DNA of 6,906 nt from Bacteroidales bacterium. Its GTDB lineage: Bacteria > Bacteroidota > Bacteroidia > Bacteroidales > UBA932. The stretch's first letter is position 1; each line of letters starts with the position of its first letter. A program made the translations under genes and the position numbers. Positions 1 to 5,897 of the stretch are shown here, in pieces. The stretch is taken from assembly GCA_016283985.1 (NCBI GenBank), contig JAEENZ010000037.1, forward strand, positions 1-6,906, given 5' to 3'. The notes under the pieces are model-generated. The model was not told where the DNA came from, ran no database searches, and worked only from the letters and a program-made list of their open reading frames with translations.

Positions 1-169
1 CATTTGAGGCCGCTCCGGAGGACGCCTCTAAATCCGGCTAAGACTTAAAGGCTAAGGGACGCTTCGCCCGCTTTCCGGCAGGGCTTCCCCGACAACCAAA
101 GGAAAGATAAGCATGTAGAAAGCCGCCTGGTGCGACGTTTGGACAGCGGTTCGAGTCCGCTCACCTCCA
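1..169 (+). ncRNA. ssrA: tmRNA (transfer-messenger RNA), 3' part
   Basis: This is the 3' end of tmRNA, which rescues stalled ribosomes and tags the unfinished protein for degradation. The block AAGATAAGCATGTAGAAAGC (105-124), then the GTTTGGAC stretch and a T-arm of AGCGG / TTCGAGT / CCGCT, match Bacteroides-type tmRNA closely. The acceptor 3' strand is CACCTCC (162-168) with discriminator A169. The next bases are CTG, so CCA is not encoded and must be added by tRNA nucleotidyltransferase. The tag-peptide reading frame and the 5' half of the tRNA-like domain lie outside the window on the left. The identification is firm; only the exact 3' nucleotide depends on CCA addition. Confidence 0.93.
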
Positions 170-180
170 CTGGACCGATG

Positions 181-216
181 AGGGCTGCGCTTCAGAAGGG
201 CGCGGCCCTTTTTTTT
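181..216 (+). terminator. Intrinsic terminator of ssrA
   Basis: A 10-bp stem pairs AGGGCTGCGC (181-190) with GCGCGGCCCT (200-209), with one T-G wobble and a 9-nt loop, and runs into an uninterrupted T tract (209-216). Its position 11 nt after the tmRNA 3' end fits termination of ssrA. It also separates ssrA from the lipoprotein gene downstream. Confidence 0.92.
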
Positions 217-266
217 GCCCCCGCGGCTCCCGGGTGTGGCATGGGAATTGCCAGGTGGTGAGGTAT

Positions 267-833
267 ATGAAAAGAACTATTCAGATGCTTGCAGCGGCTC
301 TATGCTGCACTTTAGCTTTTACGGCCTGCCATAAGGATAATCCGTCGGAGCCTCAGGAACCTGAGGTGGAAGAAGACACCACTCCCGTGGGCGCATGTGT
401 AGAGTGTGAGGTCGAATTCACGGAGAGTCCGTTCTCCCTGTTCGATGTCACTTTTGATTTCCTCAATGAAGACGGCACTGTCACTTCAGAGAAGGTCCAT
501 GACCTGAAGGTTGAAAAAAAGTTTACCAGTTATTCCTTCCCCTGTGAAATGGGTGCGCGCTTCAGAATTGCCCTGAAGGAAGGCGTGGTTCTGTCCGAAC
601 TGGAGGCGCCGCAGTCCTTCGAGTTCCGTTACTGCTATGAAGGTTACCGTATTAACAAGAGCGGGGAGAGAATCGGGAAGTCTGGCACCGTGGTGGGCCG
701 TCAGAGCCATTCTTATTATGATCCGACGACCATCCCCAACTGCCTGGACGTCGAGGATACCTTTGTGGAGTACACGATTTTCTTCGAAGAGGATGCTACC
801 ATGGGCCTGAGTAACGGCTGGCCCGACGAATAG
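267..833 (+). CDS. Putative lipoprotein of unknown function
   Basis: The product is 188 aa. I do not recognise the family. The ATG at 267 is preferred over the in-frame GTG at 234 because it puts a lipoprotein signal peptide at the N-terminus: MKR, a hydrophobic stretch, then the lipobox FTAC with Cys21 as the lipidated residue. A GGTGAGG stretch (257-263) lies just upstream. After Cys21 comes a linker rich in Pro and acidic residues (about 22-40), as in Bacteroidota lipoproteins that are tethered to, and often exposed on, the outer membrane. The remainder (about 45-188) alternates hydrophobic and polar residues, suggesting beta strands, and has no evident catalytic motif. No TAnnTTTG promoter is visible between the ssrA terminator and the gene. 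It converges on the NlpC/P60 gene with only 6 nt between the stop codons. It could be a binding or structural surface protein; function is unassigned. Confidence 0.8.
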   Translation: MKRTIQMLAAALCCTLAFTACHKDNPSEPQEPEVEEDTTPVGACVECEVEFTESPFSLFDVTFDFLNEDGTVTSEKVHDLKVEKKFTSYSFPCEMGARFRIALKEGVVLSELEAPQSFEFRYCYEGYRINKSGERIGKSGTVVGRQSHSYYDPTTIPNCLDVEDTFVEYTIFFEEDATMGLSNGWPDE

Positions 834-839
834 CGTTAT

Positions 840-1334
840 CTATTGCTCGTCCGGAAGGATGCGACGCGCGCCGATGTAGCGCATCATGAAATAGGGGTGG
901 GAAGAGGTTTGTTCCACAACACCCTTGGAGACGGAGGCGTGGATGAAGGTGAAACTGCCTTTTTCGCGGTCCACGCTGACGACGATGCCCACATGGCCGA
1001 TGGTGCGGACACCGGCCCGTTTCCCGAAGAAAACCAGGTCTCCCTTCTGGAGGTCCCGGTAGCTGTTGACCGGGCGGCCTTCCCTTAGCTGGACGGCGCT
1101 GTAGGCGGTGAGGTCATAGCCGAAATGCTTGTACACATAGCGAGTGTAGCTGGAGCAGTCGAACTGCTTCGGCCCCACTGCGCCCAGCTTGTAGGGGGTG
1201 CCCAGGAAGGTGCGGGCATAGGCCACGACATCGTCGCTTGTGACCTGCTGCGGCGGGGGAGGAACCTGCGCCATGACCGCCGGGCCCGTCAGCAAGGCCA
1301 GCGACAGCAAGAAATATGTCAGCCATTTGCGCAT
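840..1334 (-). CDS. Exported NlpC/P60 family (C40) cell-wall endopeptidase
   Basis: The product is 164 aa. NlpC/P60 enzymes are cysteine peptidases that cut peptidoglycan stem peptides, typically between gamma-D-Glu and the diamino acid. A Sec signal peptide occupies residues 1-22 (MRKWLTYFLL..., cleavage predicted after AVMA), followed by a short proline-rich linker (PPPP). The catalytic domain starts near residue 34. The nucleophile is Cys60 in QFDCSSYTRYVY, the catalytic His is His114 in IGHVGIV, and His132 in FIHAS is the third polar residue. The domain is complete and minimal, with no SH3 or LysM targeting domain, so the enzyme probably acts in the periplasm on hydrolysis or recycling of wall peptides. 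It is divergent from the C69 dipeptidase gene and shares its control region; its -7 box lies so near the ATG that the mRNA may be almost leaderless. Confidence 0.93.
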   Translation of the reverse strand: MRKWLTYFLLSLALLTGPAVMAQVPPPPQQVTSDDVVAYARTFLGTPYKLGAVGPKQFDCSSYTRYVYKHFGYDLTAYSAVQLREGRPVNSYRDLQKGDLVFFGKRAGVRTIGHVGIVVSVDREKGSFTFIHASVSKGVVEQTSSHPYFMMRYIGARRILPDEQ

Positions 1335-1368
1335 ATCTTTACAAAGATAGTGTTTTTTGCTATCTTTG
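1334..1368. repeat. Nested inverted repeats in the divergent promoter
   Basis: CAAAGATAG (1342-1350) and CTATCTTTG (1360-1368) form a perfect 9-bp inverted repeat with a 9-nt T-rich spacer. A further TATCTTT (1334-1340) pairs with AAAGATA (1343-1349) around AC, giving TATCTTTACAAAGATA. The repeats coincide with the two -7 boxes. They may simply be symmetrical promoter elements, or they may also be an operator for a dimeric regulator. Confidence 0.7.
1338..1368 (+). promoter_or_regulatory. Promoter for the C69 dipeptidase operon
   Basis: TATCTTTG at 1361-1368 matches the Bacteroidota -7 consensus TAnnTTTG exactly. A weak -33 candidate, TTTA (1338-1341), sits 19 nt upstream. The ATG of the dipeptidase is at 1387, leaving a leader of roughly 10-15 nt. 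The element overlaps the opposing promoter of the NlpC/P60 gene, so the two probably compete for polymerase. Confidence 0.7.
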
Positions 1369-1374
1369 AGGAAA
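1342..1374 (-). promoter_or_regulatory. Promoter for the NlpC/P60 gene (Bacteroidota type)
   Basis: Read on the minus strand, 1349-1342 is TATCTTTG, a perfect match to the Bacteroidota -7 consensus TAnnTTTG. A weak -33 candidate, TTTC (1374-1371), lies 21 nt upstream. Only 7 nt separate the -7 box from the ATG at 1334, so the expected transcription start lies within a few nucleotides of the start codon. Confidence 0.65.
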
Positions 1375-1386
1375 CTATTTCAAACG

Positions 1387-2922
1387 ATGAAACGAATCCT
1401 ATTCTCCCTGGCCGCCCTGGCCGTATCCTTCTCCCTCCTGGCCCAGGAGTTTGACGGGCAAAGCTGTACTTCCATTATGGTGGGCCGAAAAGCATCGGCC
1501 GACGGTTCCGTGATGACCTCCCACACCTGTGACGGGCGTTACCGCACCTGGGTCCAGTGGGAAAGTGCGGCCGACCACAAGCCGGGAGACATGCACCAGG
1601 TGAAGAGAGGAACCATGCATACCCGTTTCCGCGGGGATACCACCGGCGTCAAGGTGATGGGGGAGATTCCCCAGGTGGCGCATACCTATGCCTATCTCAA
1701 TACGGCCTATCCCTGCCTGAACGAAAAGCAGCTGGCGATGGGGGAGACCACCTTCAGCGGTCCGGACACCCTGGTCAACGAGGCCGGCTGGTTCACGATC
1801 GAGGAGCTGGAACGGGTGGCCCTGCAGCGCTGCGACAATGCGCGTGATGCCATCCGCCTGATGGGCTCCCTGGCCGAGAAATACGGCTACGGAGACGGCG
1901 GAGAGTGCCTCACGGTGGCCGACAAGAACGAAGTGTGGCAGTTCGAGATCGTGGGCATCGGCAAGGATAAGATCGGCGCTGCGTGGGTGGCGAAGCGGGT
2001 GCCCGACGACCATGTGGCGATATCGGCCAATATTCCCCGCATCGGCAGGATCGAGCGCAAGAGCAAGGACATGATGGCTTCCTCCAACGTGGAGCAGGTG
2101 GCCATCGACAACGGCCTGTGGGACGGGAAGGGCGAATTCGTCTTTTGGAAAGCGTTCAACTCCGACTACGGCAACGGGAAGAACTTCAACGACCGCGAGT
2201 ACTTCATCCTGAACCACTTCGCCCCGTCCCTGAAGCTGAGCTACGACATGGAGGAGCTTCCTTTCTCCGTGAAGCCCGAGAAGCCCGTCGATATCCGCGA
2301 AGTGATGGCCCTGTACCGGGAGACCTATGAGGGCACCGATTTCGACATGACCAAGGGTGTGGTGATGGCCCGGAGCGCCAACAAACAGCATCCAGCCGAT
2401 ACGGTTGTGAGCCCTATTGCCAATCCCTGGCTGACGACCACCATGCGCAATACCCTCAATACCATCGCTCCCGGCACCGTCGCGTTCAGAAGGACCGTCG
2501 CCGTGGCCTGGTGCGCCTACTCGCATGTGATCCAGCTGCGTAACTGGCTGCCTGACAGCGTGGGCGGCGTCTGCTGGCTGTCCCTGGACAACCCCGGGCA
2601 GAGCCCCCGCATCCCGGTTTTCTGCGGCACCACGGCCCTTCCCGCGGCCTATGAGACCTGCGGCCAGAAACAGTACGTCCCCGACTGCGCCCTGTGGCAG
2701 TTCCGCCGCGCCAACAAACTGGCCACCCTCTCCTGGCAGAGCACCAAGAAAGGCTTCAACAAGGAAATCCTGCGTCTGGAAGAAATGGCGCTGAAAGGCG
2801 CCCCCACCGCTGCCACAACCGCCGTCCTCAACGCCTACACCGAGTACATCTATGAGGAAAGCGTCCGCAGCTGGAAGGCCCTCGAAGAGAAATACTGGTT
2901 ACAGTTTGGAATGGGATTCTAG
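1387..2922 (+). CDS. Exported C69 family dipeptidase
   Basis: The product is 511 aa from the ATG at 1387; an in-frame TTG at 1357 lies inside the promoter and is rejected. C69 (U34-type) dipeptidases are N-terminal-nucleophile hydrolases that cut short peptides. A Sec signal peptide covers residues 1 to about 20 (MKRILFSLAALAVSFSLLAQ), followed by a short segment, EFDGQS, before Cys27. Cys27 begins the motif CTSIMVGRKASADGS, which is typical of this family, so Cys27 should become the N-terminal nucleophile after processing. The body (GGECLTVADKNEVWQFEIVG near 180, and the WLSLDNPGQSPRIPVF region near 400) and the length fit complete exported Bacteroidetes members. It is the first gene of an operon, with 3 nt to the esterase gene. 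Together with the divergent NlpC/P60 gene this suggests processing of wall or dietary peptides in the periplasm (inference). Confidence 0.93.
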   Translation: MKRILFSLAALAVSFSLLAQEFDGQSCTSIMVGRKASADGSVMTSHTCDGRYRTWVQWESAADHKPGDMHQVKRGTMHTRFRGDTTGVKVMGEIPQVAHTYAYLNTAYPCLNEKQLAMGETTFSGPDTLVNEAGWFTIEELERVALQRCDNARDAIRLMGSLAEKYGYGDGGECLTVADKNEVWQFEIVGIGKDKIGAAWVAKRVPDDHVAISANIPRIGRIERKSKDMMASSNVEQVAIDNGLWDGKGEFVFWKAFNSDYGNGKNFNDREYFILNHFAPSLKLSYDMEELPFSVKPEKPVDIREVMALYRETYEGTDFDMTKGVVMARSANKQHPADTVVSPIANPWLTTTMRNTLNTIAPGTVAFRRTVAVAWCAYSHVIQLRNWLPDSVGGVCWLSLDNPGQSPRIPVFCGTTALPAAYETCGQKQYVPDCALWQFRRANKLATLSWQSTKKGFNKEILRLEEMALKGAPTAATTAVLNAYTEYIYEESVRSWKALEEKYWLQFGMGF

Positions 2923-2925
2923 CCT

Positions 2926-3855
2926 ATGAAAAAGTTTTCTATCCTCGCCCTCCTTCTCATCCTCACCGCCTGCGGAGGAAGAATCATCAAGATTAACAAA
3001 ACCATCCTTTCCATGATGATGAGCGGCAGCAACAAAGTCTCGGAGGCCGTCACCTATGCCGATTCCTGCGAGCACAAGACCGGCATCCATTATGCAGAGA
3101 GTGAGCGGCAGGTTGTAGACATCTATTACGCCAGGGAGAACAGGCAGAATGCCGTCCTCATCGACATCCACGGTGGTTTTTACATTGCCGGAGACCGCCG
3201 CAACAACCGCGCCTTCGCTTCCGAATTCCTGAAGAAAGGCTTTGACGTAGTCCTTCTCGAGTACCGCCTCTGCGATGGAACGCTTGACGTCGAGACAGAG
3301 CTCGAAGACTGCGCCGCCGCGCTGGATTATCTGGCCACGAACGCCGAAGCGCTCGGCCTGAGCCCAAACAAAATGTTCCTCACCGGAGACTCGGCCGGCG
3401 GCCACCTTGCGCTATATATGGCCGAGGGTGCCGAGGACCCTGCACTCCCCGTGCATCCCACGGTCTTCAAGACCCAGGGCGTTCTTCTTAACTGCCCGGC
3501 CTATAACTTTGCCAGCTACGCAAGCCTTAACGGAGGATTTACAGACGATGCGCTGGCCTGGTTCATCGGCCCAAAATATAAAGACACCGACTGGATGACG
3601 GCCGTCTCCCCTCGCACGCACCTCACAAGCTACACCGGTCCCCTCTTTGTGAGCACCTGCACGAATGATTTCATCCGCACGGAGTCCCTCACCTTGCAGG
3701 CCGATTGCAACGCCGCCGGCCGCGCCCTCACCTTCGTGGACATCGCATCACCGAGCCGGCAGGTGGGGCACGTGCACAACGTGATTGACACGTCGCTGCC
3801 GGAGTCCCGGGACGTCAACGCAAGGATGGTTCAGTTCATGGAGGAGAACCTATGA
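2926..3855 (+). CDS. Alpha/beta-hydrolase (HSL/esterase-like) lipoprotein
   Basis: The product is 309 aa. A lipoprotein signal peptide ends in the lipobox LTAC with Cys16, followed by GG, so the enzyme is probably anchored in the envelope. The fold is that of hormone-sensitive-lipase-like carboxylesterases. The oxyanion-hole motif is HGG (82-84) in IDIHGGFYIAGDRRNN. The nucleophile elbow is GDSAGG (154-159) with Ser156. The likely acid is Asp248 in STCTNDF, and the likely base is His282 in GHVHNV (His284 is the alternative). All triad residues are present, so activity on an ester or an acylated carbohydrate or peptide is expected; the substrate is not evident. It starts 3 nt after the C69 dipeptidase stop and overlaps the GNAT gene by 4 nt (ATGA), so it is translationally coupled within the operon. 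Confidence 0.9.
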   Translation: MKKFSILALLLILTACGGRIIKINKTILSMMMSGSNKVSEAVTYADSCEHKTGIHYAESERQVVDIYYARENRQNAVLIDIHGGFYIAGDRRNNRAFASEFLKKGFDVVLLEYRLCDGTLDVETELEDCAAALDYLATNAEALGLSPNKMFLTGDSAGGHLALYMAEGAEDPALPVHPTVFKTQGVLLNCPAYNFASYASLNGGFTDDALAWFIGPKYKDTDWMTAVSPRTHLTSYTGPLFVSTCTNDFIRTESLTLQADCNAAGRALTFVDIASPSRQVGHVHNVIDTSLPESRDVNARMVQFMEENL

Positions 3856-4313
3856 TCCGAAGAGCCACTCAGGAGGACATCCCCGCCATCCTGCGCCTGC
3901 TGGAGCAGGTTCTCGCCGTGCACCACCAGGGCCGCCCGGACCTTTTCCGCGAGAAGGGCACCAAGTACAGCGGCCCGGAGCTTCTGGAGATGCTGGGGCA
4001 GGCCGATGCCCCCATCTTCGTCCTGGAGGAAAGCGGCCGCGTCGCGGGATACATCATGTGCAAAATGCTGAAGGCCGATGGTGCCGCGCAGGAGCCCATC
4101 ACCACGTTCTACGTCGATGACCTTTGCGTGGATGCGTCTGCGCGCGGAAAGGGCATCGGCCGACAGCTCATGGAATATGCCCGGGACTATGCCCGGGAGC
4201 AGGGCTGCCACAACCTCACGCTCCACGTCTGGGAAGGCAATCCCGGCGCCCAGGCCTTCTACGCGTCCATGGGCATGAAAACACAGTATACTTGTCTGGA
4301 GTGGGTATTATGA
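3852..4313 (+). CDS. GNAT family N-acetyltransferase
   Basis: The product is 153 aa. GNAT enzymes transfer an acetyl group from acetyl-CoA to an amine of a small molecule or protein. The N-terminus IRRATQEDIPAILRLL is the usual first beta strand and helix. Motif A, which binds the CoA pyrophosphate, is DLCVDASARGKGIGRQLM with the R-G-K-G-I-G signature at residues 98-103. The later strand and helix NLTLHVWEGNPGAQAFYASMGM (about 121-142) are the usual C-terminal half. The length is normal for a single domain. No signal peptide is present, so it is cytoplasmic, unlike the two preceding products. The start overlaps the esterase stop (ATGA), with a good Shine-Dalgarno GGAGGAG at 3840-3846. The gene overlaps the Nudix gene by 4 nt in the same way. 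The substrate cannot be read from sequence. Confidence 0.93.
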   Translation: MIRRATQEDIPAILRLLEQVLAVHHQGRPDLFREKGTKYSGPELLEMLGQADAPIFVLEESGRVAGYIMCKMLKADGAAQEPITTFYVDDLCVDASARGKGIGRQLMEYARDYAREQGCHNLTLHVWEGNPGAQAFYASMGMKTQYTCLEWVL

Positions 4314-4714
4314 AAAAGATAGAAGTAGTTGCCGCCATCATCCGGAAAGAAGACAAGGTCTTCGCCACCCAGCGGGGCTATGGCGACTGGAAAGACTGGT
4401 GGGAATTCCCCGGCGGGAAAATGGAGCCCGGAGAGACGCCGGAGGAGGCATTGAAACGGGAAATCCGAGAGGAACTGGATGCCGAGATTTCGGTAGACCG
4501 GTTCCTTGAGACTATCGACTACGACTACCCGCAGTTCCATCTCACTATGCACTGCTTCCTGTGCTCCCTTGTCGGCGAAGCGCTGCACCTCAATGAGCAC
4601 GAGGCCGCGCGCTGGCTGGGGGCCGATGAGCTGCGCTCCGTCCAATGGCTACCGGCCGATGACCAGCTTCTGCCTCTCATCGAACAAGAGCTTTCTACCG
4701 TAGTAGGTGTATAA
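4310..4714 (+). CDS. Nudix hydrolase, MutT/8-oxo-dGTP diphosphatase-like
   Basis: The product is 134 aa. The ATG at 4310 overlaps the GNAT stop by 4 nt and follows GGAG (4298-4301); longer in-frame starts inside the GNAT gene are rejected. The Nudix box is complete: Gly36, Glu42, Arg50-Glu51 and Glu54-Glu55 (the metal-binding REIREE), with the family's usual Gly replaced by Asp57, a common variant. The lead-in WWEFPGGKMEPGE and the later YDYPQFHLTMHCFLC (about 71-85) are characteristic of MutT-like (deoxy)nucleoside triphosphate pyrophosphohydrolases. These sanitise oxidised nucleotides such as 8-oxo-dGTP, or act on CTP-type substrates. It is cytoplasmic and the last intact gene of the operon. 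The exact substrate is uncertain because MutT-like and NudG-like enzymes share these motifs. Confidence 0.93.
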   Translation: MKKIEVVAAIIRKEDKVFATQRGYGDWKDWWEFPGGKMEPGETPEEALKREIREELDAEISVDRFLETIDYDYPQFHLTMHCFLCSLVGEALHLNEHEAARWLGADELRSVQWLPADDQLLPLIEQELSTVVGV

Positions 4715-4868
4715 TCTCATTCAGGGTAATCCAGGCATAAAAGCCAACCAACTCGCAGAGAAACTCGGGCGTTCAATAAATACCATCGAGAAACAACTAT
4801 CTCAGCTGAAGAGGAAGTCACGGATAGAGTACCGCGGCTCCGCAAAGACCGGCTATTACGTCATATAA
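4707..4868 (+). pseudogene. Winged-helix domain remnant or small wHTH ORF
   Basis: A 53-codon frame runs from a GTG at 4707, which overlaps the Nudix stop by 8 nt, to TAA at 4866-4868. It encodes a helix-turn-helix with wing: NPGIKANQLAEKLGRS (about 9-24), then NTIEKQLSQLKRKSRIEYRG, and the tail SAKTGYYVI. This matches the C-terminal winged helix found at the end of many AlbA_2/Schlafen-type ATP-binding (RecG-like) proteins of Bacteroidota, including the closing GS-x-KTGY motif. Such domains normally follow a protein of several hundred residues, which is absent here. The simplest reading is the 3' relic of such a gene, truncated at the Nudix end. A translated stand-alone DNA-binding microprotein coupled to the Nudix gene is the alternative; no clear Shine-Dalgarno for the GTG supports it. 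Confidence 0.6.
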
Positions 4869-4892
4869 ACTATAAAGCCAAGTAACCACCAT

Positions 4893-5012
4893 GTGGAAGA
4901 GCCCAGCGCCGCCGCCCCGAAGATCTTCTTCCGCTACTACCTGGTTGACTCCAGCACCGGCGTCAAGTCCCAGATGATGCTGGCGGAGACCAAGTGGGAA
5001 CCTGGAGCCTAG
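4893..5012 (+). pseudogene. Unidentified coding remnant (39 codons)
   Basis: A frame from a GTG at 4893 to TAG at 5010-5012 encodes a peptide containing PKIFFRYYLVDSSTGVKSQ and ending in AETKWEPGA. Codon use (AAG ATC TTC TTC CGC TAC TAC CTG) is that of the GC-rich genes of this chromosome. The peptide looks like alternating beta-strand sequence, which suggests it was once part of a real protein. I do not recognise the parent. It lies in the same frame as the winged-helix remnant, 8 codons after that TAA. It has no Shine-Dalgarno or promoter of its own. It is most likely the 3' end of a lost gene; a chance open frame cannot be excluded. Confidence 0.35.
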
Positions 5013-5050
5013 TCCGCTCCCGGTCATCCGGGCCAAACCTAAACCTTTCT

Positions 5051-5080
5051 GCCCTGGCGCCTCCGGCGCTGGGGCTTTTT
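5051..5080 (+). terminator. Intrinsic terminator after the C69-Nudix operon and its remnants
   Basis: An 11-bp GC-rich stem pairs GCCCTGGCGCC (5051-5061) with GGCGCTGGGGC (5065-5075), with two G-T wobbles and the loop TCC. Five T follow (5076-5080). It lies 336 nt after the Nudix stop, on the far side of the two coding remnants, and marks the change to lower-GC sequence. Confidence 0.9.
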
Positions 5081-5106
5081 CATTTGCAGGGAAAGCAGTA
5101 AATTTG
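5076..5106 (+). promoter_or_regulatory. Promoter of the SUFU gene
   Basis: TAAATTTG at 5099-5106 is an exact match to the Bacteroidota -7 consensus TAnnTTTG. The T tract of the upstream terminator (5076-5080) lies 18-19 nt upstream, where the T-rich -33 element belongs; TTTG at 5083-5086 is too close to serve. The ATG follows 25 nt after the -7 box. Terminator and promoter therefore seem to share bases. Confidence 0.65.
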
Positions 5107-5131
5107 CGTCACTAAATCGAGGTTTGAATTT

Positions 5132-5875
5132 ATGATAGGCAAAAGACTATCGACTATAGTTTTCCTCATTGCGGTGGCTGTGTTGGCCTCCGCCCAAACG
5201 ACTAAATCTATGAATAAAGATAATAAAGAGAAGATTCCGCTTTATTCTTATTCGGAAAAGGAACTGGAAAAAGTCTCCTCATATATTGAACGTCAATATG
5301 GGGAGTATGAGGACGTGATTCACGAGATTGTGTCACCTGACATCCACTGTGACATTGTGCTCGTACCGCCGACAGATTCGTCGCCCTATTACAAGTTAGT
5401 CACGATGGGAGCCGGAGCGTATAAGATGAGTATTCCCAAAGAGTTTAAATCGATGATTTGTGACCGGGCTGAATATGTCATCTTCCTGCCTAAGGACTGG
5501 AATGTCGACGCACACAATGAAGAAGACTGGTGGCCCATGAGACTGTTGAAAAGTGCAGCCCGGCTCACCGTGGATACTGATGATTATCTTTATATTACAC
5601 ATTCTGTTCAGGTAGAAGAAGATGGAAGCCCGGTTGCGGAGAACACCCAGTTCAATTCCTTCGTGCTTATGCCCTCAATCGGTAAGGAAGGACAGGTGGT
5701 AGAACCGCTCAAATTAAGTCTATTCGGAAAGAAAGTGGCTTTCTACCAATTGTTCCCATTATACCCGGAAGAGTTGGAGTTCAAGCTGGAGCATGGTTAT
5801 GACGATCTGGTCGAATTGTTCAAGGAGGAGCCTATGGTCGTCAATATCCACCGAAAGAATTATTGCAAGGAATAA
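5132..5875 (+). CDS. SUFU (suppressor of fused) domain protein with signal peptide
   Basis: The product is 247 aa. The SUFU domain spans about 40-245: VIHEIVSPDIHCDIVLVPP (62-80), KLVTMGAGAYKM (88-99), VIFLPKDWNV (116-125), WWPMRLLKSAAR (133-144) and FYQLFPLYPEELEFKLEHG (204-222), all typical of bacterial SUFU proteins. In bacteria this family is known mainly as predicted immunity proteins of polymorphic toxin systems. The unusual part is the N-terminus: from the ATG at 5132, residues 1-21 form a clear Sec signal peptide ending ASA before Gln22, so a periplasmic location is predicted. An internal ATG at codon 27 would give the usual cytoplasmic form, but it has no Shine-Dalgarno, while AGG (5120-5122) precedes the first ATG. 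Codon use is more AT-rich than upstream genes. The ankyrin gene follows after 47 nt. No cognate toxin is visible. Confidence 0.9.
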   Translation: MIGKRLSTIVFLIAVAVLASAQTTKSMNKDNKEKIPLYSYSEKELEKVSSYIERQYGEYEDVIHEIVSPDIHCDIVLVPPTDSSPYYKLVTMGAGAYKMSIPKEFKSMICDRAEYVIFLPKDWNVDAHNEEDWWPMRLLKSAARLTVDTDDYLYITHSVQVEEDGSPVAENTQFNSFVLMPSIGKEGQVVEPLKLSLFGKKVAFYQLFPLYPEELEFKLEHGYDDLVELFKEEPMVVNIHRKNYCKE

Positions 5876-5897
5876 ACGGGGCTGGCGCATTAATTAC

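Noticed and set aside
145..172. Possible attachment site at the ssrA 3' end
   Set aside because: Integrative elements often use this sequence, but I see no second copy of the T-arm/acceptor segment in the window and no integrase gene.
1399..2526. Long open frame (375 codons) on the minus strand opposite the C69 dipeptidase gene
   Set aside because: It is antisense to a well-supported enzyme gene. Its length comes from GC-rich codons, the composition is His/Gly-rich, and it has no recognisable domain or start context.
4124..4309. 62-codon N-terminal extension of the Nudix frame inside the GNAT gene
   Set aside because: The extension lies wholly within the GNAT coding region and has no Nudix-related sequence. 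The ATG at 4310 with GGAG upstream and a 4-nt overlap is the natural start.
5016..5035. Small hairpin CCCGG-TCAT-CCGGG as a second terminator
   Set aside because: The stem is only five base pairs and no T tract follows; the strong terminator at 5051-5080 lies just downstream.
5115..5121. AATCGAG shared with 6635-6641, as a possible target-site duplication flanking the SUFU/ankyrin segment
   Set aside because: Seven bases are too short to be meaningful here, and the positions do not match both proposed boundaries.
5144..5156. 13-nt direct repeat AGACTATCGACTA also at 4509-4521
   Set aside because: One repeat of this length is expected by chance about once in three windows of this size. The copies lie inside unrelated coding regions with no flanking similarity.
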